Notes: a model not told the origin generated them from the letters alone. A DNA stretch of 64,000 nucleotides from Tipula vernalis (GCA_958295665.1 OY282558.1:22319409-22383408); one strand, 5' to 3'; numbered from the stretch's first letter, positions 20,685 to 33,700 are shown. Program-made: numbers and translations.

Positions 20685-23600
20685 AGACACACATCGCCTG
20701 CCTGCAGATAAACCTGCATCATGCAAAGGCGTCTTCGGACGTCCTTTGTCGTAGGTTCATCTGCCAAAACATTGGCATGGCTCTAATCCAGGAGCCATGG
20801 GTGATTGGTAACCAGATTAGAGGCATACCAAATCAAGTGAGTAAGTTAATTTATCATAACGGAACTCAGAGTCCAAGAGCGGCTGTGTTGGCCAGTTCGC
20901 AAATTAATTTTATTCCCATTTCAGAGTTCATCTCCAGGGACTTGGTTGCAGTAATGGTGGAGGTTCTGGGTGAAAGAGGCAAACAGGAGGCTATAATGGC
21001 CTCCGCCTACTTTCCTGGAGACTCAGAGTTAATACCTCCACTTGACGTTAGGCGGCTCATAGCTCATTGCAAACGCAATGGGCTGGCCTACCTGATAGGA
21101 TGCGATGCAAACGCGCACCACATGGTGTGGGGTAGCACCGACATCAATAACAGGGGTGATTACCTTTTTGAATTTCTGATCTCAAATAATGTAGACATTG
21201 TCAATAGGGGAAGGAAACCTACTTTTATAAATGCGATTAGGCAAGAGGTCCTTGATCTGACACTTGCTAGTCCGCATTTCAGCGACTTGGTCAAAAACTG
21301 GCATGTGTCTGAAGAGGCCTCATCATCGGATCACTTGCACATCAGATTCGATTTGGCGGCTGAGACCATGCAGCGGCAGGAAATCAGAATTCCAAAACTG
21401 ACCGACTGGGACTCTTATAGAGGGAGTCTCACTCGAATCAGAAATGCCCTCGGTTGTGGGGAACATAGAGTCTCCAGAGGGTTTGGAGATCTGTTCAAAC
21501 CAGCTGCATAATTCGATACACTTGGCTTACGAGAACAGCTGCCCAGTTAAGCGAAGAGAGTCCACAAAGATGGTCCCTTGGTGGAACAACGGGACGCTGG
21601 GTAAACTGAGAAAAAAATCGAGAAGATTATTCAACAAGGCTAAACGCACCGGTGAATGGGGCGAGTATAAGATGGCCTTGACGGAATATAATCTCGAACT
21701 AAGGAGATCCAAAAGGGCTACCTGGAGAAATTTCTGTGAGGGAATCAATGAATTGCCCTCTGCAGCTCGTCTCCAGAAAGTCCTTTCCAGGGATCATTCA
21801 AATGGTTTAGAACTTCTCCAGAAGCAAGATGGGGGGTTCACTGAAAACCGGAAGGAAGGAAACCTTAGAGGTACTGTTAGAGACCCACTTTCCGGATTCA
21901 GTAGTGGTAGGAGCCCAAGAGGACTCGCATGATCCTTCAAGTGAGGTGGACTATACGCCTCACAGTAGGATCTGGAGTCTCTCTGGGAAAATTTTCACAC
22001 CCAGCAAGGTGCGGTGGGCTATTGGGTCTTTCAAACCTTTCAAATCCGCTGGAGGGGATGGTATCTTTGCAGCTTTACCTCAAAAAGGTATTGAGGAAAT
22101 ACTCCCCAGCTTGATCCAGATGTTTCGGGCAAGTTATGATTTTAACTATATTCCGAAACTGTGGAGGAAATTAAATGTGGTCTTTATACCAAAGAGCGGG
22201 GGTCGTCCAGACACCCAGGCCAGGCCATATCGGCCAATTAGCCTCACATAGTTTCTTTTGAATACGATGGAAAAAATCCTGGACTATCAAATAAGAAGTG
22301 AGGTCCTTGGAAAGAATCCGCTGCATCGGGACCAGTTTGCGTATCAAACTGGTAAATCCACGGTTATGGCCCTTAGCGGGCTAGTCACGAGGATTGAAAA
22401 AGCAGTGACATATAAAGAAATTGCCCTTTGTGTCTTTGTGGACATTGAGGGGGCGTTTGACAATACCTCCTATGGATCTATAGAGAGGGCAGCAATGGGA
22501 AAAAGGGTTCCACTTTCTACAATTAGGTGGATCCGTTCCATGCTGGAACATCGTGAGATTACTGCCAGACTAGGTGGCGAATCAGTAACCATCAAGGCCG
22601 TAAAGGGCTGTCCCCAAGGAGGCGTACTATCTCCTCTTTTGTGGTCATTGGTTATTAACAGACTACTGGTCCTTTTGAGTAGCCATGGGTTTGATGTCCA
22701 GGGCTATGCGGATGATGTGGCTATCATAATCAGAGGCAAGTTTGATGAGGTCATTTCTGATCGCATGCAAAATGCACTCAATATAATATGGCAGTGGTTT
22801 TACCAGGAAGGACTCAGTGTCAATCCAAACAAAACTGTCATTGTTCCTTTTACGAGGAGGAAAAAGCTTGCGCTTACAGCTCCCATGTTAAACGGAACTA
22901 CTGTTCCTTTTTCCAGCGAGGTTAAATATCTAGGGGTTATCCTAGATCAAAAACTGAACTGGAACCAACATTTGTTGAAAGTTCAAAATAGAGCCATCAA
23001 GGCTCTCTGGGCCTGTCAAAGACTCTATGGGCGTACTTGGGAACTACAACCAAAAATGATCTACTAGTCATTTCTTACAATCATTAGGCCTATGGTCACC
23101 TACGCATCGGTTGTATGGTGGCCTAAAACTGAGCAGAAGACAACGCAAACCTTATTGAATAAGGTTCAGCGTGTAGCCTGCATCGGTGTTACGGGCTCAA
23201 TGAAGTCATGTCCAACCGCGGGGGTGGAGACACTTCTAGGACTGACACCGTTACACCTGCATATTAAAAAGGATGCTGCAATTATGGCCCTGAAAATGCA
23301 GGCGGAAGGAAATATAAAACCAGGCAATATGGTGGGTCATCTGGAAATCCTTAAGGAATTTCAGACAGACCCTACCATAGGAATGCCTTCCGACTGTATG
23401 CCAGCTAAACTGGACTTCCACAAACCATTCTGTGTTAGGTTACCTGACCGGGATGTGTGGAGGGCAGGTGGACCATCATTTGAGCTAGGGTCCATGGTAT
23501 GGTTTACAGATGGATCAAAAACGGAAGATGGGGCGGGGATAGGAATACACGGGAGTGGCACTACCCTCTCGAAGTCCTTGGGTACCAATGCTACCGTTTT

Positions 23601-24327
23601 TCAAGCAGAAGTACATGCTATAGAACTTTGCGCTAGGATAGGCATAGCAAAAGGCCTAAACGATGCAAAGATTTATATTGTATCAGACAGCCAATCGGCC
23701 TTAAAAGCTCTTAGGTCTTGTACCGTTGAGTCAAGGCTGGTATGGGATTGTCTGAAGCTTATTAAACATCTGGCAGGCTCAAATAAGGTAACACTTATGT
23801 GGGTGCCAGGTCATACTGAAATCGAAGGAAACGAGGCAGCTGATGGCCTCGCCCGTGAGGGTTCTGCCTCTCCATTTATTGGACCAGAACCCTTTTGCGG
23901 TGTCACTAAGGGACACCTTAGAGCAGCGGTAAAACGCTAGGAGGATGTTCAAAAGTCCTCCTACTGGCGCAGAATTCCAGGTTTACGGCAGGCGAAGAAA
24001 TTTATATCACCTTCGTCTGTCAGGGTTAAGGAGTGTCTTGAACTTAAGAAACCTGAGTTGAGGCTGCTTACTGGCTTCCTCACAGGTCATGTCCCCTTAA
24101 GGTATCACCTTAAGAAGATGGGCCTAAGTACGACAGATGGATGCCGCTTCTGCGATCTGGAAGCGGAATCAGCGGAACATGTTCTGTGCCATTGCCCAGC
24201 CATTTTCCAGCAAAGACTGCAACATCTAGGAGGGAGAACAATGAGCCCGGATAGTATGTATCTTGTACCGGCCAGTAGTATTGTCAGATTCATTAAGAGC
24301 CTGAATATTGACTGGACGGATAATTAA
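20681..24327 (+). pseudogene. LOA-2 ORF2: endonuclease, reverse transcriptase, RNase H, zinc finger
   Basis: Domains in order: endonuclease 20.70-21.35 kb (LQINLHHAKAS, LIQEPWV, DANAHHMVWGSTDIN, SSSDHLHI); linker 21.45-21.85 kb (VPWWNN, then a basic helical stretch); reverse transcriptase 22.0-23.05 kb (RPISLT, FVDIEGAFDN, CPQGGVLSPLLW, GYADD at 22702-22716, KYLGVILD); RNase H 23.5-23.9 kb (FTDGSK, SDSQSALKAL, WVPGHTEIEGNEAADGLA); and a C-terminal CX2CX8HX4C finger (CRFC...H...C) near 24150-24200. This is the full layout of LOA-clade ORF2, which nicks the target, copies RNA and degrades the hybrid. Defects: frameshifts near 21450 and 21855, and TAG codons at 22249-22251, 23065-23067 and 23938-23940, all in otherwise continuous frames. 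The start is now TTG (ATG in LOA-1). Catalytic residues look intact. Confidence 0.93.
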
Positions 24328-24397
24328 GTAGGGTCCAGCACAATAGATCTTTTAGGTCGCGGTGCGAGGTGGCTTATCGCCCACATGGCCCTCCAGT

Positions 24398-24414
24398 AAA
24401 TAATAATAATAATA
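24398..24414 (+). repeat. (TAA)n 3' tail of LOA-2
   Basis: About five to six TAA units immediately before the right target duplication. Simple-repeat tails instead of poly(A) are usual for LOA- and I-group elements. Confidence 0.9.
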
Positions 24415-24428
24415 ATATAAAAAGGCGA
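24415..24428 (+). repeat. LOA-2 target-site duplication, right copy
   Basis: Identical to 20298-20311 and directly follows the (TAA)n tail, which fixes the 3' end of the inserted element. Confidence 0.9.
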
Positions 24429-24590
24429 ACGAAGTCGAATTGGATTAGTAGTATTTGGATAAGCGACAGTGTGAAGATTAAAAAGGAATTAAAGAGTGAT
24501 TTAAAAAGTGTGGTAGTGCGAAATAAAAATTATAAGTGTACAGTAAAGTTTGAGAATAATTTACGTAAAGTGATTTTGTGAATTTTTATT

Positions 24591-24596
24591 AATAAA
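24591..24596 (+). promoter_or_regulatory. LTR polyadenylation signal AATAAA
   Basis: AATAAA lies 168 bp after the downstream TATA copy (24416-24424) within the LTR, a plausible R-region signal. Confidence 0.5.
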
Positions 24597-24718
24597 CTGT
24601 ATTGTAATGGTTTTTGTGTGAAATAGATAATTTCGTTGGTGATAAATTAAATTGATTTTGTATTATTCATAATCCAGTGATATGAACCTTAATTGACAAG
24701 ACAAAAACGTAACAATAT

Positions 24719-25500
24719 TATCCAGAGTAAAGCTATGGCCGTAAACTGCCAAAACTCACCGTGACGAAATCGTATATGCCATAAGAAAGACGAGAATTGT
24801 ATGGGGTGCTGCAGTAAAAAATAATCAGATTTTACTAAATTCCGCCCTGATTATTTGAGTCCACTTTCCAACTTATGAGTATCCTGTCGCATTCACCGCT
24901 TGGTGGAATTTCGACTCAACATAAACGTTATCGATAGTTTGTGGATTTTCGTGTAACCAAAATTTTGAAGGCAATGTTTTAAAATGGTCGGAGATGGGTT
25001 GCAATATGAGATAAAATATTTCTAATGAAGCTACTGTCTTTCTGGTCCAAAATTTTTTATCGTTCTGATGAAAATTGGCCATATTATTAAAAACTTAAAA
25101 GTCGAGCCAACCAAATAACTGACCACCGTTTTACTAATCTGATTATTATATTACCATTAACAAAATTAGTTTAGAATGCCGACTTTGGAGTGTTTCGTCG
25201 TAGATGTGCAGATCATTAAGGGATAAAATAATTTATTACGCGTATACCTGTTGCTAATTATATCACACCGAATTAAATTCCAAAAGTTCTAAAAGTGGAT
25301 ATTTTATTCCGCGCTACCTCAACTTTTACGAAAGGCCAGTTCTAGAATCTCCTCTCTTATTAGATGATAAATCTAGATTTTGTACTAGATCAAGAATTTT
25401 TCTTCCCAACTATCGGTTGGATTTACTTCCATTTTACTTAACCATTTCATGGTAGAGGTAATTTTCAAAAGCAGCCTAGAACTATGTCACATTCCTATAG
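24719..25500. other. AT-rich spacer, nothing recognised
   Basis: Unique-looking DNA between the solo LTR and the third non-LTR relic. No motif was recognised on either strand. Confidence 0.5.
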
Positions 25501-25504
25501 TAAA

Positions 25505-27013
25505 TGGACGGAAGTAAAGGTTGTATTTATAACTAAGGCGTGAAAACACTCACATTGCAATCTCAAAGACCTTAGACCGATTAGCTTGTCTTCGTTCCTT
25601 TTTAAAACACTGAAAAGACAAATAGAAGCCCATATTAGAGGGGCGATTGTGCCGGGAAAGCTCTTATATATTTTATTGAAAAACCTTTCGAGTATAGAGA
25701 CTATACGCAATGGTACCCTTTTTGAACATTGAGGGAGCCTTTAACAACGTGCTTCCAGGGGCTATAAGTCGGGCACTTTCGAATCTAGGAGTGGGTTGTG
25801 TTCTCTAGGAAATATAAACTTCATCGTATCAATCCTCCCACTTTAAATGGGTTCAGCTTGATTTTTACTTTTGAATAGCAAATTAAATTGGAAGCCTAAT
25901 ATTCTGGAAAGTATAAGGAAAGCTACGATAGCGCCATACTCTTGCAAAAATGGCATTGGGATAGGATGGGGCCTGGAGCCCCGCATGGTACATTGTCTTT
26001 ATACCGCAGTAGTCAGACCTATTCTTTTGTGTGGGGTAACAGTCTGGTGGCCCGCCCTGGAAAAAACTGTCAACCAAAAGTTGTTGACGAAAGTTCAGAG
26101 AACAATCTCTCTATGGATCAGTGGTGCACTGAGGAGCACATCCACTCAGGCACTGGAGACTGCCATTTTTGACTCCTCTAGATATCTTAGGAAAACAATT
26201 GGTAGCTTGTACTGCCACACGACTGAAATCCACCTTAATGTAGACCTGCAACAATACGGGGCACTCATCTATACTGTGTAACAAAAAGATTCCCAAGACC
26301 ACTGACTATACTGTCCCGTCACTGTCTTTTGACACAAGGTTCCGGACTAGGATCCCATCCAGGGAAGACTGGATGATAGTTAGAGTTATAAACTTCTTCA
26401 CTGATGGGTCAAAACGGGATAGAAAAGTCGGGGCTGGAGTGTTCTTCGAGGAACTTATGGTAAACTTCCCCTTTTGTCTTAATTACTACTGTAGCATTTT
26501 TCGAAGGAAGTCGTGGACTAGTTGAGTTATAATGTAATATCGACTTGTGATATTCGTATATATACGGACAGTCAGGCTGCTATTAAAGCGCTTCAATCAC
26601 ACCTCCTCACGTCGAAAGTAGTCCAGAACTGTCTCTCATCTCTTAACGAGATGACAGATTAGTTCAATATCCATATCATATGGGTGCTAGGACATTTCAT
26701 TATCACAGGGAACATAAAAGCCGATGAACTGGCTCGACGTGGTACAACGGACCACATTTCAAAAAGCAGAAAGGATATTGGAATACCTCTTGAGTCATGC
26801 AAACTGCTGCTTCAGGAATAAGCTAGTAAGTTGACAAACGATAGATGGTCAAGTAGCACCTCATGCGTAATAACTCGGCTTCATCTTCTTTCCACCTGCC
26901 CTCGTCTGGCACGAAACAGACTAAAGTTTCTAGGGGCAGCCCTCTTCAATGACCTGACGGACCTTAGCAAAATGGATGTCAGTATCCAGCGTTTTGTTAG
27001 CAGCTCAAAATGA
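25505..27013 (+). pseudogene. Decayed ORF2 (RT without YADD, RNase H)
   Basis: At least three frames and several stops are needed to follow it. The best preserved part is 25866-26281, the reverse-transcriptase thumb (SKLNWKPN, TAVVRPILLCG, VWWPALEK, KVQRTISLWISGALRST). RNase H is split: the first Asp block is at about 26395-26420 and the second at about 26550-26600. The last block (WVLGHFIITGNIKADELARR) is at about 26680-26735 and follows an in-frame TAG. The final frame 26831-27013 resembles the C-terminal region of these proteins. Residues differ from LOA-2 throughout, so it is a different family or a much older copy. Confidence 0.75.
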
Positions 27014-27075
27014 TTTCAATGAGTTGGAGAATTTTGTGTATATGCCTGGTCCTGGTGGAGCATCACCTAAACGTA
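25505..27075 (+). mobile_element. Third non-LTR relic (LOA/I-group), heavily decayed
   Basis: Pieces in correct order on the plus strand: reverse-transcriptase start (VKVVFITKA, LKDLRPISLSSF, NIEGAFNNV), thumb region (NSKLNWKPNI, YTAVVRPILLCG, VWWPALEK, ISGALRST), RNase H (FFTDGSK, IYTDSQAAIKALQS, GNIKADELARRG) and a C-terminal tail with a CP..A..R..FLG pattern. RNase H places it in the LOA/I/R1 group. The segment between about 25.80 and 25.87 kb has lost the YADD catalytic core. Ends and target duplication are not found. Confidence 0.8.
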
Positions 27076-30000
27076 ACCTAACCCATCGGAATTTACCTAC
27101 GAGTAAAACCATGTTAAAATGTGCTCAACTGTAAACCGCTAAAGTCTAAATTGTAAGCAAAAGATGCATAAAAACCAAAACCAAGGGCGGTCTTCAAAGC
27201 TTATTTAAAGCAAACTACAAAATGAATACTTACGAACTATTTAAATTATTTGTTGACATAATGTTTTGCAGTTTGTAGTTATTAAAAACACTTGCCGGGA
27301 AATATTTCCGTTATACGAACATCTGGGTGATTCCATCTTTTTCAAGGAAATTTACTCTTTAAACATATTAGAAATATTTCTATTTTGTTATATTTTGGAT
27401 TAAGAAACAGCCATTCGTAGTTCAGAGCCAAATGTAAACGATGTTTCATAAACATTTAGGTTTAGCAAAAATTCTGATAATTAATTATGCCTATGTGTTT
27501 GAGTATACATCACAGAAATTTTATAACCAGATGTTGAAACTAACGTCATTGGAAATGAAATGTCCATTTTACACCGGAAAAACACTTAAATTGTTATATT
27601 CTGTATACCTTTCAATCTCAAGATAAAATAAATTAGAAGTGAAAATAAAAAATTAAATTTTTTAAAAATGTTGCTGATTTTGTGATCGTCCACCTTTGCA
27701 AGTGTGTTCCCTAAGTTCAGATCCATTTCGGAGGCCATCCAGTGAAATATGACAGTACTACAACCGATATTTAAGAGCGAATATAAGAGCGAATTGATGG
27801 GTCTGCTGAAATTTGAAAAACCTTTCTTTATCATCGTCGCACAATATTTATTCCAAAGTCATCATGTACATGCGATTCTTCTTTTACCAAAATTGACCAA
27901 AAAACTTCGGTTCGTATTTACATTTTCGAACGAAAAAAAAAAAATTTAACAAAATTTTTTTTTGTCGTATAATATTAATGGCCACCAGGGACTTACATAA
28001 CATATAAATTGTGTACGTTTTACCAAGAAAAATATTAACAAAAAATTTGGCAAAAAACAAGAAATATGTCAATATAAAGCTGCTGTGTAAATAAACTAAA
28101 GAGGAAAAAACTTTAAGATGCCTGATGCCGCACACCAAAAACATTTTCAACAATTTATGCAAATTTTTTTTTCATTTTTGTAATAAATTGAATGTTTTCA
28201 ACTTTACGTTTAGGATACGATAAGATTTTTATCTTTATTGTTTATAACCCATATACCTGTGCGACACAGTATAAGTGTGTAAATTTTTCACTGTTTCTCG
28301 TTCCGATGAATCAATCAACCGCTGAAAATTTCTTCTTACTTGCTACTATGCCGCTTACCATTTACAGTAAACTAGCCAGTAGATATCTGTACATACGCAC
28401 TTACATAAATTCATCAACTTTACCCAAATGAAATGACTTTTTAAGATAATTTATGTATTTTAATTTTTAGCGTTACACAAAATTATCATTTCCCGCAACG
28501 AGAGTGGCAAACAAAAGTAAAATAAAGAAAATTAATAAATGGAGCAATAACGATAAGAGAACACAAAATGTTAAAAGTTATCGGGAGTAACAGCAAAAAC
28601 AAAAAAAAAAACTTTTATTTATATCATTCCGCAAGAGATTTAAATTAACTACATGTTGTGTGATATGGAAGTGGGTCCCCCTCCCGGTTTACCAGCCTAT
28701 TTGAATTATCTGAATTTTGCATTTTTGGTATTTTATTTAAGGTAAACGGATATTTGAACTCCACTTGTAGTCATTTGGGGTTATGTATATATTTATCAAC
28801 GACAGGTTATTTAGTGAACGCAAAACTGTTCGTGAGAAGACACAGTAAATTTGGTCGTTTTAGGGTTTTTTTTTCGATAGATAATTAAAGTAATATCTAA
28901 CGTCTCCTGTTCTCTGTATAGATATACAAATTGGAATTAATATATTTGCTTAACTAGTACAAAGTGGAAATTGATATGAAATTTAAACCGCTGTGCTTAC
29001 GTATATGATGGGAATTACTCTAAAACACGCAAATCGAAATATTTTAATTATTTTAAAGTGGCATTTAAACATGCATGGTGTTGTTTCTTTAAATGCATTC
29101 TAAATGTGGGTGGGCATGAACTCGATACTGTTAAAACATTTTCATTTTTTGTTCCAATTTAGTTTTGATTTATGTTTTACTAATAAAAGTTAAAGATAAC
29201 CAAATAGCTGTATTATACAATACATAGTTTCATTTATGTTATAATTAGTAAAATCGGTTAATTGATTAGTCTCGCATGTCGTTTTTGTTTTATGTGTTGA
29301 TAGCAGGTATTTGAAATGTAAATTATGTAATTTTGGGAGGGTAATAATTATATAGGGAAATTTAACCTGACATTTTTAACAAATTATTGGTCTATTGCAA
29401 GATTCTTTGAAGCTGGTAGTTGCACTAAATTAAATTAACTCGTGACCAAAATAGATCATCATATGGAACTACAATCTACATCTTCATTCCACAAATTAAA
29501 ATTTTTTCTTCTTCTACTAAACACATAATAAAGGTACTGCCAAGATTATGGGTATCTAGAACGATATTACATATCCAAAATGAAGTATTGAATTTTCCAA
29601 AAAAGAGGGAGAACTCGTTTTACTCCTCTGACACCGTTATTTTGGTGAAACTTGCGGTAAAGTTAAAAAAAAAATCTACCTTAAATTGGTTCGCTACAAT
29701 AGTCCCTTTAACAAAAAATCTTCGATTCTGAGTATTTTGATATATTGGTTATATATGAGAGAATATGCGCTGTTTTCAAGATATTTCGATTGTCCTTAAC
29801 CCTTGATTTTAGTAATGGCGATTACTTTTTGTAGGATTTCCTCAATACGTAAAGGTGAAACTTTTTCGAAAATACTCCTTTCAGTTTGTTCTACAAACCA
29901 TTTGAAATGAATTTGATAATTTCCAATAATATTTTCGATTTTTAGTAAAGTTTATACAATAATAAAACTCAACTTGCAATGTAATTGAAAAATTATTACG

Positions 30001-30569
30001 AAATTTTAACGTTGTTTCCATATTTTTTTCGAACTCGAATCAAACTTCCGAAGTATCAATGTGGCAATGTCATTAGATCTTGCAACGCAAAATTTATATT
30101 CCCTTATTGGTTGTATAATTTGTCACGCCAAATAACAGTCAACCAAACAAGTATCCTTACCAATCCGAGCCGTGTGACTGTTATTTTTGTATTGTGGTTC
30201 TAATTAACAAACAAAAAATAATTCTCCTGGAACCTGAATGTTTTCTTAAAACACATTTTGTTTGATTCTGCATAAAAATCGCACTAGTCACTGAAAAATA
30301 TTAGATGAAGATGTCTGACATTAGACTCATCTCACCGCGAGAACGATAATACCAAAATTTAATGTGGTGTTGTTGTTAATATTATTCCTATATAAACTCT
30401 ATATGACTGCTACAAACAACTTTTTACGTTTCTACGACAATCGACGATTGAAGAGTCTCAATTTTCACGTATCTACCACATTTTCTCTATTTTCCACAGG
30501 AGCGCCGATAACATATTTACTATGTTGCCATGCAATTTGTATGCATTAGTAAATGAAAGCCAAGAATTT
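27076..30569. other. AT-rich non-coding DNA
   Basis: No gene, RNA or transposon motif recognised on either strand. Open frames at 27749-27949, 28192-28431 and 29985-30203 look random (Phe-, Ile- and Tyr-rich, AT-driven). Confidence 0.5.
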
Positions 30570-30783
30570 GCAAGTTTGCTAATGATAAGCGTAATATTTC
30601 TGGCTATCCAACTATATGATGAATTATAACGGAGATCAACTTAACACTGTATCAAGAATATGTGCAGGTTTTGCAAGTTGCTTTCAATCGGTTTATAAGA
30701 ATAATAGTAGTACCATTGTAGATGACATTCGTAATTCTCTTTTGAATTTTAACGATGAATGTGGACCTGAAGGTATACTGAAG
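30570..30783 (+). pseudogene. Fragment of a non-LTR ORF2 linker, cut by the satellite edge
   Basis: The frame from 30616 gives NYNGDQL, then ICAGFASCFQSVYKN, matching the region between endonuclease and reverse transcriptase in Jockey/CR1-like elements ('YNG......IC..FA.YF.SVY'). A frame one base off just upstream gives NDKRNISGYPTI, which also fits this linker. The frame then runs into the first satellite monomer at 30784 and stops at 30816. Reverse transcriptase should follow but is absent, so the satellite replaced or was joined to it. The motif is short; the call is moderate. Confidence 0.5.
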
Positions 30784-33700
30784 GTCACAGCAATTACAGG
30801 TCCCGAAACCTATTGATAGAGGTATCAACCATCGTAATCGGACCATTTTAGATTTTTGCCACCCAAAAACTTGTGGGCTATAGCACAGTTGATTTTCAAT
30901 AAAATTGAATTTTCTAAGAAATGTTTAGAAATAATCGAGCAATCAAAATGAAAATTGTCACAGCAATCACAGGACCCGAAACCTATTGATAGAGGTATCA
31001 AGCATCGTAATCGGACCATTTCAGATTTTTGCCGCCCAAAAACTTGTGGGCTATAGCACAGTTGATTTTCAATAAAATTGAATTTTCTAAGAAATGTTTA
31101 GAAATAATCGAGCAATCAAAATGAAAATTGTCACAGCAATTACAGGTCCCGAAACCTATTGATAGAGGTATCAACCATCGTAATCGGACCATTTTAGATT
31201 TTTGCCGCCCAAAAACTTGTGGGCTATAGCACAGTTGATTTTCAATAAAATTGAATTTTCTAAGAAATGTTTAGAAATAATCGAGCAATCAAAATGAAAA
31301 TTGTCACAGCAATTACAGGTCCCGAAACCTATTGATAGAGGTATCAACCATCGTAATCGGATCATTTTAGATTTTTGCCGCCTAAAAACTTGTGGGCTAT
31401 AGCACAGTTGATTTTCAATAAAATTGAATTTTCTAAGAAATGTTTAGAAATAACCGAGCAACCAAATGAAAATTGTCACAATAATTACAGGACCCGAAAC
31501 ATATTGATAGAGGTATCAACCATCGTAATCGGATCATTTTAAATTTTTGCCGCCCAAAAACTTGTGGGCTATAGCACAGTTGATTTTCAATAAAATTGAA
31601 TTTTCTAAGAAATGTTTAGAAATAATCGAGCAATCAAAATGAAAATTGTTACAGCAATTACAGGTCCCGAAACCTATTGATAGAGGTATCAACCATCGTA
31701 ATCGGATCATTTTAGATTTTTGCCGCCTAAAAACTTGTGGGCAATAGCACAGTTGATTTTCAATAAAATTGAGTTTTCTAAGAAATGTTTAGAAATAATC
31801 GAGCAATCGAAATGAAAATTGTCACAGCAATTACAGATCCCGAAACCTATTGATAGAGGTATCAACCATCGTAATCGGACCATTTTAGATTTTTGCCGCC
31901 TAAAAACTTGTGGGCTATAGCACAGTTGATTTTCAATAAAATTGAGTTTTCTAAGAAATGTTTAGAAATAATCGAGCAATCGAAATGAAAATTGTCACAG
32001 CAATTACAGGTCCCGAAACCTATTGATAAAGGTATCAACCATCGTAATCGGATCATTTTAGATTTTTGCCGCCTAAAAACTTGTGGGCTATAGCACAGTT
32101 GATTTTCAATAAAATTGAATTTTCTAAGAAATGTTTAGAATTATTCGAGCAATCAAAATGAAAATTGTTACAGCCCGGTCCCGAAACCTATTGATAGAGG
32201 TATCAACCATCGTAATCGGACCATTTTAGATTTTTGCCGCCCAAAAACTTGTGGGCTATAGCACAGTTGATTTTCAATAAAATTGAATTTTCTAAGAAAT
32301 GTTTAGAAATAATCGAGCAATCAAAATGAAAATTGTCACAGCAATTACAGGTCCCGAAACCTATTGATAGAGGTATCAACCATCGTAATCGGACCATTTT
32401 AGAATTTTGCCGCCCAAAAACTTGTGGGCTATAGCACAGTTGATTTTCAATAAAATTGAATTTTCTAAGAAATGTTTAGAAATAATCGAGCAATCAAAAT
32501 GAAAATTGTCACAGCAATTACAGGTCCCGAAACCTATTGATAGAAGTATCAACCATCGTAATCGGACCATTTCAGATTTTTGCCGCCCAAAAACTTGTGG
32601 GCTATAGCACAGTTGATTTTCAATAAAATTGAATTTTCTAAGAAATGTTTAGAAATAATCGAGCAATCAAAATGAAAATTGTCACAGCAATTACAGGTCC
32701 CGAAACCTATTGATAGAGGTATCAACCATCGTAATCGGACCATTTTAGAATTTTTGCCGCCCAAAAACTTGTGGGCTATAGCACAGTTGATTTTCAATAA
32801 AATTGAATTTTCTAAGAAATGTTTAGAAATAATCGAGCAATCAAAATGAAAATTGTCACAGCAATTACAGGTCCCGAAACCTATTGATAGAGATATCAAC
32901 CATCGTAATCGAACCATTTTAGAATTTTGCCGCCAAAAACTTGTGGGTTATAGCACAGTTGATTTTCAATAAAATTGAATTTTCTAAGAAATGTTTAGAA
33001 ATAATCGAGCAATCAAAATGAAAATTGTCACAGCAATTACAGGTCCCGAAACCTATTGATAGAGGTATCAACCATCGTAATCGGACCATTTTAGAATTTT
33101 GCCGCCAAAAACTTGTGGGCTATAGCACAGTTGATTTTCAATAAAATTGAATTTTCTAAGAAATGTTTAGAAATAATCGAGCAATCAAAATGAAAATTGT
33201 CACAGCAATTACAGGTCCCGAAACCTATTGATAGAGGTATCAACCATCGTAATCGGACCATTTTAGAATTTTTGCCGCCCAAAAACTTGTGGGCTATAGC
33301 ACAGTTGATTTTCAATAAAATTGAATTTTCTAAGAAATGTTTAGAAATAATCGAGCAATCAAAATGAAAATTGTCACAGCAATTACAGGTCCCGAAACCT
33401 ATTGATAGAGGTATCAACCATCGTAATCGGACCATTTTAGATTTTTGCCGCCCAAAAACTTGTGGGCTATAGCACAGTTGATTTTCAATAAAATTGAATT
33501 TTCTAAGAAATGTTTAGAAATAATCGAGCAATCAAAATGAAAATTGTCACAGCAATTACAGGTCCCGAAACCTATTGATAGAGGTATCAATCATAGTAAT
33601 CGGACCATTTTAGATTTTTGCCGCTCAAAAACTTGTGGGCTATAGCACAGTTGATTTTCAATAAAATTGAATTTTCTAAGAAATGTTTAGAAATAATCGA

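Larger units (their letters stand above)
20312..24414 (+). mobile_element. LOA-2: 5'-truncated LOA-type non-LTR retrotransposon
   Basis: The 4.1-kb insertion starts inside ORF1 (5' truncation, typical of target-primed reverse transcription) and holds nearly all of ORF2. It ends with a TAA microsatellite tail (24398-24414). Flanking 14-bp duplications prove insertion as a unit into an LTR. ORF1 and ORF2 overlap at TTGA (20681-20684). Two frameshifts and three TAG codons in ORF2 show it is inactive, but motifs are well kept, so it is much younger than the element at 25.5 kb. Confidence 0.92.
20141..24714 (+). mobile_element. Solo LTR (about 457 bp) split by LOA-2
   Basis: Removing the LOA-2 insertion joins 20141-20311 to 24429-24714. 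The joined piece begins TGTGAC and ends GTAACA (TG...CA ends, with TGT/ACA inverted). It is flanked by ATAT on both sides (20137-20140 and 24715-24718), a 4-bp target duplication. It contains a TATA box, a short GC-containing leader (AAGGCGAACGAAGTCG) and AATAAA at 24591, in the order expected of U3-R-U5. ATAT targets with 4-bp duplication are typical of 17.6/297-type Gypsy elements. No internal element sequence or second LTR is present, so it is a solo LTR left by recombination. Confidence 0.8.

Noticed and set aside
30616..30816. Single 66-codon gene at the satellite edge
   Set aside because: Its last 11 codons are satellite sequence and its first part is a frameshifted non-LTR linker, so it is a chimeric accident.
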